DNA of 64,000 nucleotides from CALKWS01 sp051020515 (GCF_051020515.1 NZ_CP194857.1:3224001-3288000), one strand, 5' to 3'. Shown: positions 37,242 through 48,891, numbered from the stretch's first letter. Notes: generated from the letters alone by a model not told the origin. A program made the numbers and translations.

Positions 37242-38357
37242 CTAGGTGCTGCGGGTGATTGCCGCTTCGGCCAAGTGCTGGGCGAGGTCGCGGGCGGCAG
37301 AGGGCCAACCTGACTGCTGGATCGCGGTCAGTGCTTGCTCCGCGCGGGCGGCGATCAGGCTCTCCACCGCGTCGACCGCACCGCAGGAGGTCAGGATCCG
37401 GCGGATGTCGGTGATGTCATCCTCACTGATGGGCCCGCCCAGGGATCGCCGGATCCGGTCCGCCTGATCCGGTTCGGCCAGGGTCAGCGCCGTGGTGATC
37501 AGGACGGTGCGTTTACCCTCGCGGAGGTCATCGCTGCTCGGTTTGCCGGTCACCTCCGGGTCCCCGAACACCCCGAGCAGGTCGTCGCGCATCTGGAAGG
37601 CCTCGCCGATCGGTAGGCCGATGGCGCTGGTGGTGGACAAGTCCTCCGGGCCCGCTCCGGCGATGGCCGCTCCCAGCAGCATCGGGTGCTCCACGCTGTA
37701 CCGCGCCGACTTCGATCGCACCACTCGGTGCGCCCGCTCCAGATCCTGTTCCGGATCCGTCGACCACGCCGCGGACTGGGCGTAGATGTCCAGGTACTGG
37801 CCCATCGTCACCTCCGACATCATCTCGGTGACGAGATCGCGCACGCGCGCGCCCGCCTGGGCCGGCAGCGGCGCGGCGGCCGCGCTCAGCTCGCCGCCCG
37901 CCATCGCCACGAGCAGATCGCCGAGCAGGATCGCTGCGGCGGTACCGAAGTCCTCGGGATCGCTGATCATCTGCGCCAGTTCATGGTGCCGGGCGAACTG
38001 GCGGTGCGCGGCGGGCTGGCCACGGCGCTGGTGGGAAGCGTCGATGACGTCGTCGTGCACCAGCGCCGCCAGGTGGAACAGTTCCAACCCCACACCGGCA
38101 CGCAGCACCTGGGCCGGGTCGGGTGTGTCTGTGTACCCGGTCCAGCCCAGGTAGGCGAACGCCGCGCGCAGCCGTTTGCCCCCGGCGGCCAGTCGCTCAG
38201 CGACCTCGAACGCCTCGGCGGTCTCCGGCCCGATGTGGGCGGTGCCGCTGCGCCGGTGCTGCAGGGCCGAGGTCAACTCCGTCGACACCTGCTGGCGGAG
38301 CCAGGACAACGTCGCGGCCGGATCATCATGGGGCAAAGGGGGCGCTGTGGTCACCAC
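37242..38357 (-). CDS. Polyprenyl diphosphate synthase (IdsA type)
   Basis: A 371-residue trans-isoprenyl diphosphate synthase that extends allylic diphosphates with isopentenyl diphosphate. The first Asp-rich motif is VHDDVIDAS (about residues 97-105), and the second is RDDLLGVFGD, both consistent with Mg-dependent chain elongation. The segment before it, GGKRLRAAFAYLGW, is the substrate-binding region. Product length (C15-C50) cannot be decided from the sequence. The GTG at 38357 is the likely start. Its place beside the Rv2175c-like gene matches the mycobacterial order. Confidence 0.9.
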   Translation of the reverse strand: MVTTAPPLPHDDPAATLSWLRQQVSTELTSALQHRRSGTAHIGPETAEAFEVAERLAAGGKRLRAAFAYLGWTGYTDTPDPAQVLRAGVGLELFHLAALVHDDVIDASHQRRGQPAAHRQFARHHELAQMISDPEDFGTAAAILLGDLLVAMAGGELSAAAAPLPAQAGARVRDLVTEMMSEVTMGQYLDIYAQSAAWSTDPEQDLERAHRVVRSKSARYSVEHPMLLGAAIAGAGPEDLSTTSAIGLPIGEAFQMRDDLLGVFGDPEVTGKPSSDDLREGKRTVLITTALTLAEPDQADRIRRSLGGPISEDDITDIRRILTSCGAVDAVESLIAARAEQALTAIQQSGWPSAARDLAQHLAEAAITRST

Positions 38358-38580
38358 CTGACCCTACCCACGTGTGCCACTGAGCCCGCCTGCTTGCGTC
38401 CGACCCGAGCGCTCGGGCCGTGCCTTGCCCCGTCACCAGGATCGAGCGGCCCGCCGCACCCCCACAGGGCCCGGCGCTGCCGACCCGGCATCCACAGCAC
38501 CATCTCAGGACGATCCTGTGTCAACACCGGATGGCCCGGGGCCCCCGCGATCGTGAGGTGCTGCGCTGACATGTGGCGTT

Positions 38581-39729
38581 ATGGATACCGCGAACAACAC
38601 CCCCGTCGTGCTTCGCCTGGACGACCCCGTAGAGCTGCTGGCGTATCTGCCCTACCGGCTCGGGTTCTGGCCCGAGGAGTCCGCAGTCTTCTTCGCGGTC
38701 CGCTCCGCAGCACACGAGCCGGACCCGGAGGTGCGATGGCGCCCGGGCCTGGTGGCCAGGGTGGACCTGGTGGATCTGGCCGACCCCGCTCCGGACGGTG
38801 GTGCCCGGTTGCGCCGAGACATGCTCGGACACCTGCGGGCAGACGGGGCCGAGATCGTCTTCATGGTGCTCTATACCGGTGCGGCACCCGCGCATGCAGA
38901 GGCCGGTGACCGATGGCCCACTGGTCCGGCGGGAACCGTCACGCGGTGGTGGCTGCGCGAGGGGTCCGGTGCCGACCCCTCCCGGGTCTGGTTGGTCTCG
39001 GGGGAGCGATACCGCTGCCTGGAGTGCGACGCCCAGCCGTGTTGTCCACCCGGGGGACATCCACTGGCAAGGATCCGGCAGAGCCGCATCGGGGCCGAGA
39101 TGGTCTTCGGCGGCATGACCTATGCCCCCAGCCGGGCCGACCTGTTGCGCCACGTCGAGGTCGGTGCCGCGCTGCGGGCCTCCGCGGTCCGAGCCGCAGC
39201 CCGGTGGCGTCGCAAGCAGGTCCGGGCCGGGGGCAGCCGGATGGCCTGGTTGAGCACGCTGGCGGCACGCTGGGACCAGGCGCTGGTCAGCACCGGTCCC
39301 CTCCTCGACCGTGCCACGGGGGCGGACCTGGGCGCGCTGCTGGTGGGGCTGGAGGAACCCCTGGTGCGCGATGCGGTGCTGCTCTCGGTGGCCTCCGGAG
39401 CACCCGTGCTACAGGTATTGCACGACGACGGCGAGGCCCTGCTGGCCCAGGTGTTCAGCCCGGGCGGGGAGCCTCCGGAGCGCGATCTGGCCGCACGGGC
39501 CACCGATGTGCTGCACCATCTGGTCGCGGTGGCCGCCCGTGGACGTACCGCGCAGGTGTGGGCGGTCCTGGCCTGGCTTGCCTGGTACGAGGGCAACGGT
39601 GCGCGCGCCGACCTGTGCCTGCACCAGTGTCTGGAGCAGGACCCTCAGCATCGGCTGGCGTCGTTGATCCGGCGCGCGGTGGATCACGGAATACCTCCCG
39701 GCTGGGCGCGGGCCCGCAGTGTTGCCTGA
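38581..39729 (+). CDS. DUF4192 domain-containing protein
   Basis: A 382-residue protein of the actinobacterial DUF4192 family. The start LRLDDPVELLAYLPYRLGFWPEES is the family signature. There is no signal peptide and no membrane segment. A central loop has CLECDAQPCCPPGGHP, with four cysteines that could bind metal, and the C-terminus is Ala/Leu/Arg-rich helical (LAWLAWYEGNGARADLCL). The function is unknown. It stands alone upstream of the universal stress protein and glycine cleavage genes. Confidence 0.85.
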   Translation: MDTANNTPVVLRLDDPVELLAYLPYRLGFWPEESAVFFAVRSAAHEPDPEVRWRPGLVARVDLVDLADPAPDGGARLRRDMLGHLRADGAEIVFMVLYTGAAPAHAEAGDRWPTGPAGTVTRWWLREGSGADPSRVWLVSGERYRCLECDAQPCCPPGGHPLARIRQSRIGAEMVFGGMTYAPSRADLLRHVEVGAALRASAVRAAARWRRKQVRAGGSRMAWLSTLAARWDQALVSTGPLLDRATGADLGALLVGLEEPLVRDAVLLSVASGAPVLQVLHDDGEALLAQVFSPGGEPPERDLAARATDVLHHLVAVAARGRTAQVWAVLAWLAWYEGNGARADLCLHQCLEQDPQHRLASLIRRAVDHGIPPGWARARSVA

Positions 39730-39822
39730 ACCGTGGAGGTCCGAGCCGCTTCCGGTCACGCCGGTCCCGCTCCCGCGATAGTCTCGGGGGAACAGTCGAG
39801 GCCGATGAAGGAGCGAGTCAAC

Positions 39823-40209
39823 ATGGCAGTTGTTGTGGGTTTCATCGCCACCGCGGAGGGACGCGCGGCCCTTGAGGCAGCGATAGAGGAAGCCAAGTTG
39901 CGCTCCCAACGTCTCCTGGTGCTGGTACACGGCGGGCGGGACGCCGAACCGGATGCGATCGAGGAAGCGATGGACGAAGCCCGGAGCACCATCGACCCCA
40001 GTGGTGTGGGTTACGAGGTTCGCCATCTGCAGCGCGGCAAGGACGTGGCCGAGGCACTGGTACACACTGCGATCGATACCGACGCCGAACTGATCGTGAT
40101 CGGCATCCGGCGCCGCTCGCCCCTGGGCAAGTTGATCCTGGGCTCCAACGCGCAACGCATTCTGCTCGAGTCGCCCTGCCACGTACTGGCAGCCAAGCCG
40201 CAGGAGTGA
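39823..40209 (+). CDS. Universal stress protein (UspA family), single domain
   Basis: A 128-residue soluble Usp domain. It begins MAVVVGFIATAEGRAALEAA and ends in the nucleotide-binding GIRRRSPLGKLILGSNAQ, the G-x-x-G-type loop of ATP-binding Usp proteins. The ATG at 39823 is preferred over an ATG at 39805 because GGAG lies about ten bases upstream. It precedes gcvT by 20 bases and is probably in the same transcript. Its role is undefined. Confidence 0.87.
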   Translation: MAVVVGFIATAEGRAALEAAIEEAKLRSQRLLVLVHGGRDAEPDAIEEAMDEARSTIDPSGVGYEVRHLQRGKDVAEALVHTAIDTDAELIVIGIRRRSPLGKLILGSNAQRILLESPCHVLAAKPQE

Positions 40210-40229
40210 CCAACTCCGGGGAGGACCCC

Positions 40230-41324
40230 ATGAGCGAGGGCACCTTGCACACCAGCCCACTGCACCAGGTTCACCTCGACGCCGGCGCTCGGATGACCGA
40301 CTTCGCGGGCTGGTCGATGCCGTTGCGGTATACCGGGGACCTGGCCGAGCACCACACCGTGCGGGAGCACGCCGGCCTGTTCGATCTGTCCCACATGGGT
40401 CAGATCGAGGTGAGTGGCCCGCAAGCGGACCAGGCGCTGGACCACGCGCTGGTCTCGGCCTGCTCCCGGCTGAAGAACGGGCGCGCCCGCTACACGATGC
40501 TGGTCGATGCCGACGGCGGCATCCTCGACGACCTGATCGTCTACCGGCTCGGGGAGATGGAGTTCCTGGTCATCGCCAACGCAGCGAACCGGATCACCGT
40601 ACTCGACAGCATCACTCACCGCAGCCGGGGGTTCGCGGCCTCGGTGGTGGACCGAACACCCCACCGGGCTCTGATCGCCGTGCAGGGCCCGCAGGCCGCC
40701 GGGATCCTGGCCGGTCAGTTCCCGGTGGACCTGGAGGAGTTGCGCTACTACTCCGCTGTGCTGACCAACCTCGGGAACGTGCCGGTGCTCCTGGCCCGCA
40801 CCGGGTACACCGGAGAGGACGGTTTCGAGTTGAGCCTGCCTGCTGACGCCGCCGTCGGGGTCTGGCAGCGCTTGGCCGCGGCCGGTGAGGGCACGCTCGA
40901 ACCCTGCGGGCTCGCCGCTCGGGATAGTCTGCGCCTGGAGGCCGGTATGCCCCTGTACGGCCAGGAACTGGGCACCGAGGTCACCCCGTACGAAGTCGGT
41001 TTGGGCCGGCTGGTCCACACCGACCGGGAGTTCGTGGGCAGCACCGCCCTCACCCATCGAGCCGCCGAAGGGCCGCGCAGTTTCCTGACCGCGCTGACCG
41101 GGACCGGTCGGCGGGCCGCCCGCACCGGTTACGACGTCCTGGACGGTGAGGAGGTGGTCGGGCAGATCACCTCCGGGGTGCTCTCGCCCACCCTGGGGCA
41201 CCCGATCGCCCTTGCCCGCACCACGTCTGCCTACGAGTCCGGCCAGGTGGTCGGCGTCGACGTGCGCGGTAACCTGCAGGAGATGACCGTGGCCGAACGA
41301 CCCTTCTACACACGGCCCGCTTGA
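40230..41324 (+). CDS. gcvT: Glycine cleavage system T protein (aminomethyltransferase)
   Basis: A 364-residue folate-dependent enzyme that releases ammonia from the aminomethyl group on GcvH and makes methylene-tetrahydrofolate. It begins TSPLHQVHLDAGARMTDFAG, with the catalytic-region motifs FDLSHMGQIEVSGPQA and YTGEDGFELSLP. The ATG at 40230 follows GGGGAGGA; an in-frame GTG at 40206 is possible. It is followed by gcvH (19 bases) and gcvP. Confidence 0.95.
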   Translation: MSEGTLHTSPLHQVHLDAGARMTDFAGWSMPLRYTGDLAEHHTVREHAGLFDLSHMGQIEVSGPQADQALDHALVSACSRLKNGRARYTMLVDADGGILDDLIVYRLGEMEFLVIANAANRITVLDSITHRSRGFAASVVDRTPHRALIAVQGPQAAGILAGQFPVDLEELRYYSAVLTNLGNVPVLLARTGYTGEDGFELSLPADAAVGVWQRLAAAGEGTLEPCGLAARDSLRLEAGMPLYGQELGTEVTPYEVGLGRLVHTDREFVGSTALTHRAAEGPRSFLTALTGTGRRAARTGYDVLDGEEVVGQITSGVLSPTLGHPIALARTTSAYESGQVVGVDVRGNLQEMTVAERPFYTRPA

Positions 41325-41343
41325 AACCCGAGGAGCACTTCTG

Positions 41344-41715
41344 ATGAGCACCCCTACCGACAGGCAGTACACCGCAGAACACGAATGGGTGGTCATGGAC
41401 GAGGATGTGGCCACCGTCGGGGTCACCGCCTACGCGGCCGAGTCCCTCGGGGACGTGGTCTACCTGGATCTGCCCGAGGTGGGCGCCGAGATCACCGCGG
41501 GGCAGTCCTGTGGTGAGATCGAGTCCACCAAGTCCGTCTCCGAGCTCTACGCGCCGGTCTCCGGTGAGGTCCTGAGCATCAACTCCGAGGCGGTGGACAA
41601 CCCCGAGGTGGTCAACTCCGATCCGTACGGCGAGGCCTGGCTGTTCACCGTGCGCGTCACCGGGACCGGGGAGTTCCTGGACGCCGCCGGCTACGACGCC
41701 CTGATCGCGGACTGA
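41344..41715 (+). CDS. gcvH: Glycine cleavage system H protein
   Basis: A 123-residue lipoyl-carrier protein that shuttles the aminomethyl group. The lipoylated Lys is in IESTKSVSELYAPVSGEV, and DVVYLDLPEVGAEI precedes it. GAGGAGC lies about seven bases before the ATG. It lies between gcvT and gcvP. It depends on lipoylation enzymes not present in this window. Confidence 0.96.
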   Translation: MSTPTDRQYTAEHEWVVMDEDVATVGVTAYAAESLGDVVYLDLPEVGAEITAGQSCGEIESTKSVSELYAPVSGEVLSINSEAVDNPEVVNSDPYGEAWLFTVRVTGTGEFLDAAGYDALIAD

Positions 41716-41729
41716 CCGGGCGGATCGAC

Positions 41730-44592
41730 TTGACTGAGCACGCTCCGGAGTTCCTGCGCCGTCATATCGGCCTGTCCGCGACCGACCGGGACGCGATGCT
41801 GGCCGCGATCGGGCAGGACAGTCTCGAGGCGTTGATCGACGCCGCGATGCCGCCGGCGATACGCACCGACGATCTCACCGAGGTGCCGTTCGCGGACACC
41901 GAGGCCCAGGTCCTGGCAGAGCTGGCCGCGATCGCGGCCAAGAACACGGTGCGCACCTCGATGATCGGCCGGGGATACTTCGACACCCACACCCCCTCGG
42001 TGATCACCCGGCACGTGCTGGAGAACCCGGGCTGGTACACCGCCTACACGCCCTACCAGCCGGAGATCTCCCAGGGCCGGCTGGAGGCCCTGCTGAACTT
42101 CCAGACGATGATCTCCGACCTCACCGGCCTGGACATCACCGGGGCCTCGATGCTCGATGAGGCCACCGCGGTGGCCGAGGCGATGCTGCTCGCGCGCCGG
42201 GTGGTGCGCGACACCGACAGGTCGGTGTTCCTGGTGGACTCCGACACCCTGCCCCAGACCAAGGCGGTACTGGCCACCCGTGCCCGTGCGGTGGGTATCG
42301 ACTGGCCGAGTTCGACGTGACCGCCGATCCGGCCGGACTGGCCGGCGCGTTCGGGATCCTGCTGTCCTACCCCCAGGCCAGCGGCCGGGTTCCGGCCCTG
42401 CGCCAGCTGCAGGCCTGGACCCACGCGGCCGCCGAGGCCGGTGCACAGGTGGCGGTCGTGGCGGACCTGCTCGCCCTGACCCAACTGCGCGAGCCCGGCT
42501 CCTGGGGCGCGGACATGGTGGCCGGCAGCGCGCAACGGTTCGGGGTGCCGATGGGCTTCGGGGGGCCGCACGCGGGTTTCCTCTCGGTGCGCCAGGGACT
42601 GCAACGACAGCTGCCCGGCCGACTGGTCGGCTTGAGCAAGGACGCCGACGGCGCACCAGCACTGCGGTTGGCCCTGCAGACCCGCGAACAGCACATCCGG
42701 CGGGAGAGGGCGACCTCCAACATATGCACCGCTCAGGTGCTGCTGGCGGTGATGGCCGCGATGTACGCCGTGTACCACGGCCCCGAGGGGCTGCGCCGGA
42801 CGGCGCCCGGGTGCACACCCACGCAACGGATCTGGCGACCCGGCTACGCGAGGCGGGTGTCGCCGTCGTCCATGCCAGTTTCTTCGACACCGTCCAGATC
42901 CGTGTGCCCGGCCGTGCCGACGCCGTGCTGGCCGCCGCCCTGGAACGAAACATCACCCTCTGGCGGGAGGACGCCGACACAGTCGCTATCGCCTGCGACG
43001 AGACCACCACCGCTGAGGTCCTGGACGATCTGGTCGAGGCAGTGGTCGCCGCAGCGGACGACGCGGGCGCTGACGACGCCGAGACGGGCGAACCGTTCGC
43101 CGTCGATTCCGAACTGGCCCGCACCAGGGAGTTCTGCACGCACCCGGTGTTCTCCTCCTACCACTCCGAGACGGCGATGATGCGCTACCTGCGCCGCCTG
43201 TGCGACAAGGACTACGCACTGGACCAGGGGATGATCCCGCTGGGTTCGTGCACGATGAAACTCAACGCCGCCACCGAGATGGCCGCGATCAGTTGGCCGG
43301 AGTTCGCCCGGATCCACCCGTTCGCCCCGGCCGGGGACGTGGCCGGGTATCACGAGCTGATCCAGTCGCTGAACACCTGGCTCGCGGACTTGACCGGGTA
43401 CGCCGCGGTGAGCGTGCAACCGAATGCCGGCTCCCAGGGGGAGTTGGCCGGGCTGCTGGCGATCCGGTCCTATCACCGCGCCAACGGTGACACCGAACGC
43501 ACCATCTGCGTGGTCCCGGCCAGTGCGCACGGCACCAACGCCGCCTCCGCGGTGCTGGCCGGCCTGCAGGTGAAGATCGTGGCCAGCGCCGACAACGGCG
43601 ACATCGACACCGCGGACCTGCGCCGGGTCCTGGCCGAGAACGAGGGCAGGATCGCGGCGCTCATGGTGACCTACCCCTCCACCCACGGGGTGTATGAACA
43701 CGGCATCACCGAGGTGTGCGACCTGGTCCATGCCGCCGGGGGCCAGGTCTACATCGACGGCGCCAACTTCAATGCGCTGGTCGGCTACTCCGGCCTGGGG
43801 GACATCGGTGGGGACGTATCCCACCTGAACCTGCACAAGACGTTCTGCATCCCGCACGGCGGTGGGGGACCGGGCGTGGGGCCGGTGGCCGTGGCCGAGC
43901 ACCTGGTGCCGTTCCTGCCCGGGCACCCGATGGCCGAGGAACTCGGAAGTGGCGCCGCGGTCAGCGCCGCCCCGTACGGGTCGCCATCGATCCTGCCGAT
44001 CAGTTGGGCCTACATCCGGCTGATGGGCAGCGCCGGGTTGCGCGAGGCCACCGCGGCGGCGGTGCTGTCGGCGAACTACATCGCCGCCCGCCTCGATCCG
44101 TACTTCCCGGTGCTCTACCGCGGTGAGAACGGCCTGGTCGCCCACGAGTGCATCCTGGACCTGCGTCCGCTGACCGCCAGGACCGGGGTCTCGGTGGAGG
44201 ACGTGGCCAAGCGGCTGATCGACTACGGCTTCCACGCCCCCACGATGTCCTTCCCGGTGGCCGGGACGCTGATGGTCGAACCGACCGAGTCGGAGGACCT
44301 GGGCGAGATCGACAGGTTCATCGAGGCGATGCGGTCCATCCACGACGAGGCAGAGCAGGTGGCCGCGGGAACCTGGTCCCGCCAGGACAACCCGCTCGTG
44401 CACGCTCCGCACACCGCGGCCAGTGTTCTCGGTGACTGGGACCGCCCCTACAGCCGGGAGCAGGCGGTGCACCCGGTACCGGCGGTGGCTGCGGACAAGT
44501 ACTGGCCGCCGGTGCGCCGGGTGGACGGGGCCTACGGGGACCGCAATCTGGTCTGCACCTGCCCACCGGTGGAGGCCTACCAGGACGGCTGA
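41730..44592 (+). CDS. gcvP: Glycine dehydrogenase (decarboxylating, P protein), frame broken twice
   Basis: A homodimeric-type P protein of about 954 residues, the PLP enzyme that decarboxylates glycine onto GcvH. The PLP Lys is in [18 protein letters not shown]. Three frames are needed: 41730-42302, 42302-42804 and 42805-44592. The first join should read [15 protein letters not shown] (missing C at 42302) and the second [13 protein letters not shown] (missing G near 42804). With both restored the gene is 955 codons, as expected. It starts with TTG at 41730, which is uncommon, 14 bases after gcvH. Two independent single-base losses suggest sequence errors. Confidence 0.9.
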
Positions 44593-44615
44593 ACCGGGCC
44601 TCGCCGGGAAGAATT

Positions 44616-44646
44616 GGGAATGTCTGGCGCCCGCTGACGTTATAAT
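44616..44646 (+). promoter_or_regulatory. Candidate SigH/SigR-type promoter of sigA, overlapping a perfect -10
   Basis: GGGAAT (44616-44621), then 17 bases, then GTT (44639-44641) fits the oxidative-stress sigma consensus of actinobacteria. TATAAT (44641-44646) directly overlaps it, but no sigma-A -35 is at the right distance. It lies 186-216 bases upstream of sigA. Confidence 0.5.
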
Positions 44647-44831
44647 GGAAAGGCACCGACACCGCGCCGCAGTGGCAGGCCACCGCTTGACCATCGGCGG
44701 GGACCCGATCGACACAGGATCGCATGCAGCGTCACCGGCGTCGATGCCCAGGGCAACACATCACCGGTCCGACCCAGACCGCACTGTTCGTTGCCTTGAC
44801 ATGACCCCGCGACAAGGAGATTTCCGAAGAG

Positions 44832-46222
<1,391 letters not shown>

Positions 46223-46260
46223 TCCTCGCCGGAGGAGTTCCGGAGGATCCGTTGCCCAGC

Positions 46261-46308
46261 AGACATGACTGTGGCCGGCAGGTTTCCCTGCCGGCCACAG
46301 TCATGTCT
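46261..46308. terminator. Bidirectional terminator after sigA
   Basis: A perfect 22-bp inverted repeat (46261-46282 and 46287-46308) with a 4-base loop TTTC lies between sigA and the convergent DUF7455 gene. There is no T run. It is the longest perfect hairpin noticed in the window. Confidence 0.9.
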
Positions 46309-46369
46309 CGCGGTGGTGTCCCCGGCCGTCGTCACGCATGTGCGGACGACGGCACCGCGGCTCGCAGGA

Positions 46370-46594
46370 TCAGACGCGCTCGTTCTGATCCTCGGTCAGG
46401 AGGCGCTCGCTCTCGTCCTGGATGTGAGTGGCCACGTCGGCCAACGGCTCGGCGTACTTGCGCCCATGGTGCGCGCAGAACAGAAGCTCGCCGGCCTCGA
46501 GGTGGACCCGGACGTAGGCCTGGGCTCCGCAGGCGTCGCAACGGTCGGCGCCGGTCAGTTCGGCAGTGGCATGTTCTGTGGTTAAGGCAGTCAC
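46370..46594 (-). CDS. Small zinc-ribbon-like protein, DUF7455
   Basis: A 74-residue protein with CxxC (RCDACGAQ) and CxxH (FCAHHGRK), a likely zinc-binding pair. It is typically encoded beside sigA and parE in actinobacteria, and its C-terminus ends ERLLTEDQNERV. The start is GTG at 46594. The function is unknown; there is no enzymatic motif. It is convergent with sigA and divergent from parE. Confidence 0.8.
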   Translation of the reverse strand: MTALTTEHATAELTGADRCDACGAQAYVRVHLEAGELLFCAHHGRKYAEPLADVATHIQDESERLLTEDQNERV

Positions 46595-46749
46595 ACTGCT
46601 ATGTAATCACCCGCCGGGCTCAAAGTCAGATCCGGGCGGGGTGGTTCGCTGACCGCGTAGCGCTATTCCCCACCCGGGGTGTGCCGTGGCCGACACCAGG
46701 ACCGGCCTCGATCCGCATGGCGCTCCCGCGAACGGGCCCCTGTGCCTTC

Positions 46750-46755
46750 TACGAT
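46750..46755 (+). promoter_or_regulatory. Predicted -10 (TACGAT) of leaderless parE
   Basis: TACGAT ends six bases before the GTG at 46762. The bases between, GGGGGT, are not a useful ribosome site at that distance. Confidence 0.45.
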
Positions 46756-46761
46756 GGGGGT

Positions 46762-48891
46762 GTGGCACGTACTGACTCCAGTTACACCGCCCGGCACCTG
46801 TCCGTCCTGGAAGGGCTGGAGGCGGTGCGCAAGCGTCCGGGCATGTATATCGGTTCCACCGACTCGCGCGGACTGATGCACTGCCTGTGGGAGATCATCG
46901 ACAACAGCGTCGACGAGGCCCTGGAGGGTCACGCCGACGCCATCGAGGTGATCCTGCACCAGGATGAGTCGGTGGAGGTCCGCGACAACGGCCGCGGCAT
47001 CCCCGTGGACAACCTCACCGCCCTGAACATCTCCGGGGTGGAGGTGGTCTTCACCAAGTTGCACGCCGGCGGCAAGTTCGGCAACGGTTCCTACGCCGCC
47101 TCCGGTGGTCTGCACGGCGTGGGCGCCTCCGTGGTCAACGCGCTGTCCGAGCGGCTCGAGGTGCAGGTCGATCGCGGTGGGAGAACCCACGCGATGTCCT
47201 TCCACCGGGGCGAACCAGGAGTGTTCGCCGACAACGGCCGGCTGGACCCGGCCGCTCCGTTCACCCCGTTCGTGAAGTCCTCCGAACTGGCGGTGGTGGG
47301 CAAGGTGCCGCGCAAACGCACCGGAACCCGGGTGCGGTACTGGGCCGACCGGCAGATCTTCCCGGCCAGCGCCACGTTCTCCTACGACGAGTTGATCACG
47401 CGGGCCAGGCAGACCTCCTTCCTGGTCCCGGGACTGACCCTGACCGTGCGGGACGAGCGCAGGCTGCCCGGTACCCCCGGCGCAGAGGGAACGGTGGAGG
47501 AGGTGTTCCGCCATGACGGCGGGGTGCTGGACTTCGTCGACTTCCTGGCCACTGACGGGCCCGTCAGCGACATCTGGCACGTGCAGGGCGAAGGCACCTT
47601 CACCGAGACGGTCCAGCAACTCGACAGCAAGGGGCACCTGCGGCCGCACGAGGTGGAGCGGACCTGCAAGGTGGAGATCGGCCTGCGGTGGGGCGTGGGG
47701 TACGACACCGAGGTGCGCTCCTTCGTCAACATCATCGCCACGCCCAAGGGTGGAACACACCTCGCCGGGTTCGAGCACGGCCTGGTGAAGGTGATCCGCA
47801 AGCAGATCGAGGCCAATGCCCGCCGGCTGAAGATCTCGGCGAAGAGTTCCAAGGACCGGATCGAGAAGGACGACGTGCTGGCCGGGTTGACCGCCGTGGT
47901 CACCGTGAGTCTGCCCGAACCCCAGTTCGAGGGGCAGACCAAGGAGGTGCTCGGAACCTCCCAGGTGCGCTCAATCGTGGCCAAGGTGGTGGAGACGAAC
48001 CTGACCGAGCGGCTCACCGCTACCAAGCGGGCCGACAAGGTCCAGGCCTCCGCGGTGCTGGAGAAGGTCGTGGGGGAGATGCGTGCCCGCGTCTCGGCAC
48101 GGATGCAGAAGGAGTTGTCCCGGCGCAAGAACGCCCTGGAGACCTCTACCCTGCCCACGAAACTGGCCGACTGCCGCACCGACGAGGTGGAGCGCTCGGA
48201 ACTGTTCATCGTTGAGGGTGATAGCGCCCTGGGCACGGCCAAACTCGCCCGGAACTCTGACTTCCAGGCGCTCTTGCCGATCCGGGGCAAGATCCTCAAC
48301 GTGCAGAAGGCCTCGGCGGCCGACATCCTGAAGAACGCCGAGTGCGCCTCGATCATTCAGGTGCTCGGCGCAGGTTCGGGGCGTACCTTCGACCTCGATC
48401 AGGTGCGGTACGGCAAGGTGGTCCTGATGACCGACGCCGACGTGGACGGCGCGCACATCCGCACCCTGTTGCTGACCCTGTTCTTCCGGTACATGCGCCC
48501 GCTGGTGGAGGCCGGACGGGTGTTCGCAGCGGTCCCGCCGCTGCACCGGGTGCAGACGATGGCCCAGGGTTCGCGCAAGGGTGAGGTCACCTACACCTAT
48601 TCCGAGGCCGAACTGCGCAAGTACCTGGCCAAACTCGAGCGCACCGGACGACGCTACGTCGAACCGATCCAGCGGTACAAGGGCCTGGGGGAGATGGACG
48701 CGGACCAACTCGCCGAGACCACGATGGACGTGGGCAAGCGAACGCTGCGCAAGATCACCATGGCCGACCAGCAGGCGATCGAGGAGGCCGAGAGCGTCTT
48801 CGAACTGCTGATGGGCAACGACGTGGCCCCGCGCAAGGACTTCATCGTGGCGGGGGCCGGTGCACTGGATCTGGAGCGGATCGATGCATGA
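46762..48891 (+). CDS. parE: DNA topoisomerase IV subunit B
   Basis: A 709-residue type IIA topoisomerase B subunit, with the GHKL ATPase domain (EIIDNSVDEALEG, DNGRGIPVD, GLHGVGASVVNAL), a transducer domain and a TOPRIM domain (EGDSALGTAKLARNSDFQAL, then DADVDGAHIRTLLLT). EGDSALG, rather than the EGDSAGG typical of GyrB, and the pairing with parC about 1.4 kb away favour ParE over GyrB. The GTG at 46762 gives VARTDSSYTARHLSVLEGLE and has a leaderless -10. It decatenates chromosomes after replication. Confidence 0.9.
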   Translation: MARTDSSYTARHLSVLEGLEAVRKRPGMYIGSTDSRGLMHCLWEIIDNSVDEALEGHADAIEVILHQDESVEVRDNGRGIPVDNLTALNISGVEVVFTKLHAGGKFGNGSYAASGGLHGVGASVVNALSERLEVQVDRGGRTHAMSFHRGEPGVFADNGRLDPAAPFTPFVKSSELAVVGKVPRKRTGTRVRYWADRQIFPASATFSYDELITRARQTSFLVPGLTLTVRDERRLPGTPGAEGTVEEVFRHDGGVLDFVDFLATDGPVSDIWHVQGEGTFTETVQQLDSKGHLRPHEVERTCKVEIGLRWGVGYDTEVRSFVNIIATPKGGTHLAGFEHGLVKVIRKQIEANARRLKISAKSSKDRIEKDDVLAGLTAVVTVSLPEPQFEGQTKEVLGTSQVRSIVAKVVETNLTERLTATKRADKVQASAVLEKVVGEMRARVSARMQKELSRRKNALETSTLPTKLADCRTDEVERSELFIVEGDSALGTAKLARNSDFQALLPIRGKILNVQKASAADILKNAECASIIQVLGAGSGRTFDLDQVRYGKVVLMTDADVDGAHIRTLLLTLFFRYMRPLVEAGRVFAAVPPLHRVQTMAQGSRKGEVTYTYSEAELRKYLAKLERTGRRYVEPIQRYKGLGEMDADQLAETTMDVGKRTLRKITMADQQAIEEAESVFELLMGNDVAPRKDFIVAGAGALDLERIDA

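Noticed and set aside
39730..39822. Glycine riboswitch before gcvT
   Set aside because: The gap upstream of the universal stress gene is only 93 bases and shows no tandem aptamer pattern.
41730..44592. Split gcvPA/gcvPB two-gene form of the P protein
   Set aside because: The break positions do not match the natural N/C split, the strand is the same with overlapping frames, and restoring two bases gives a standard single-chain GcvP.
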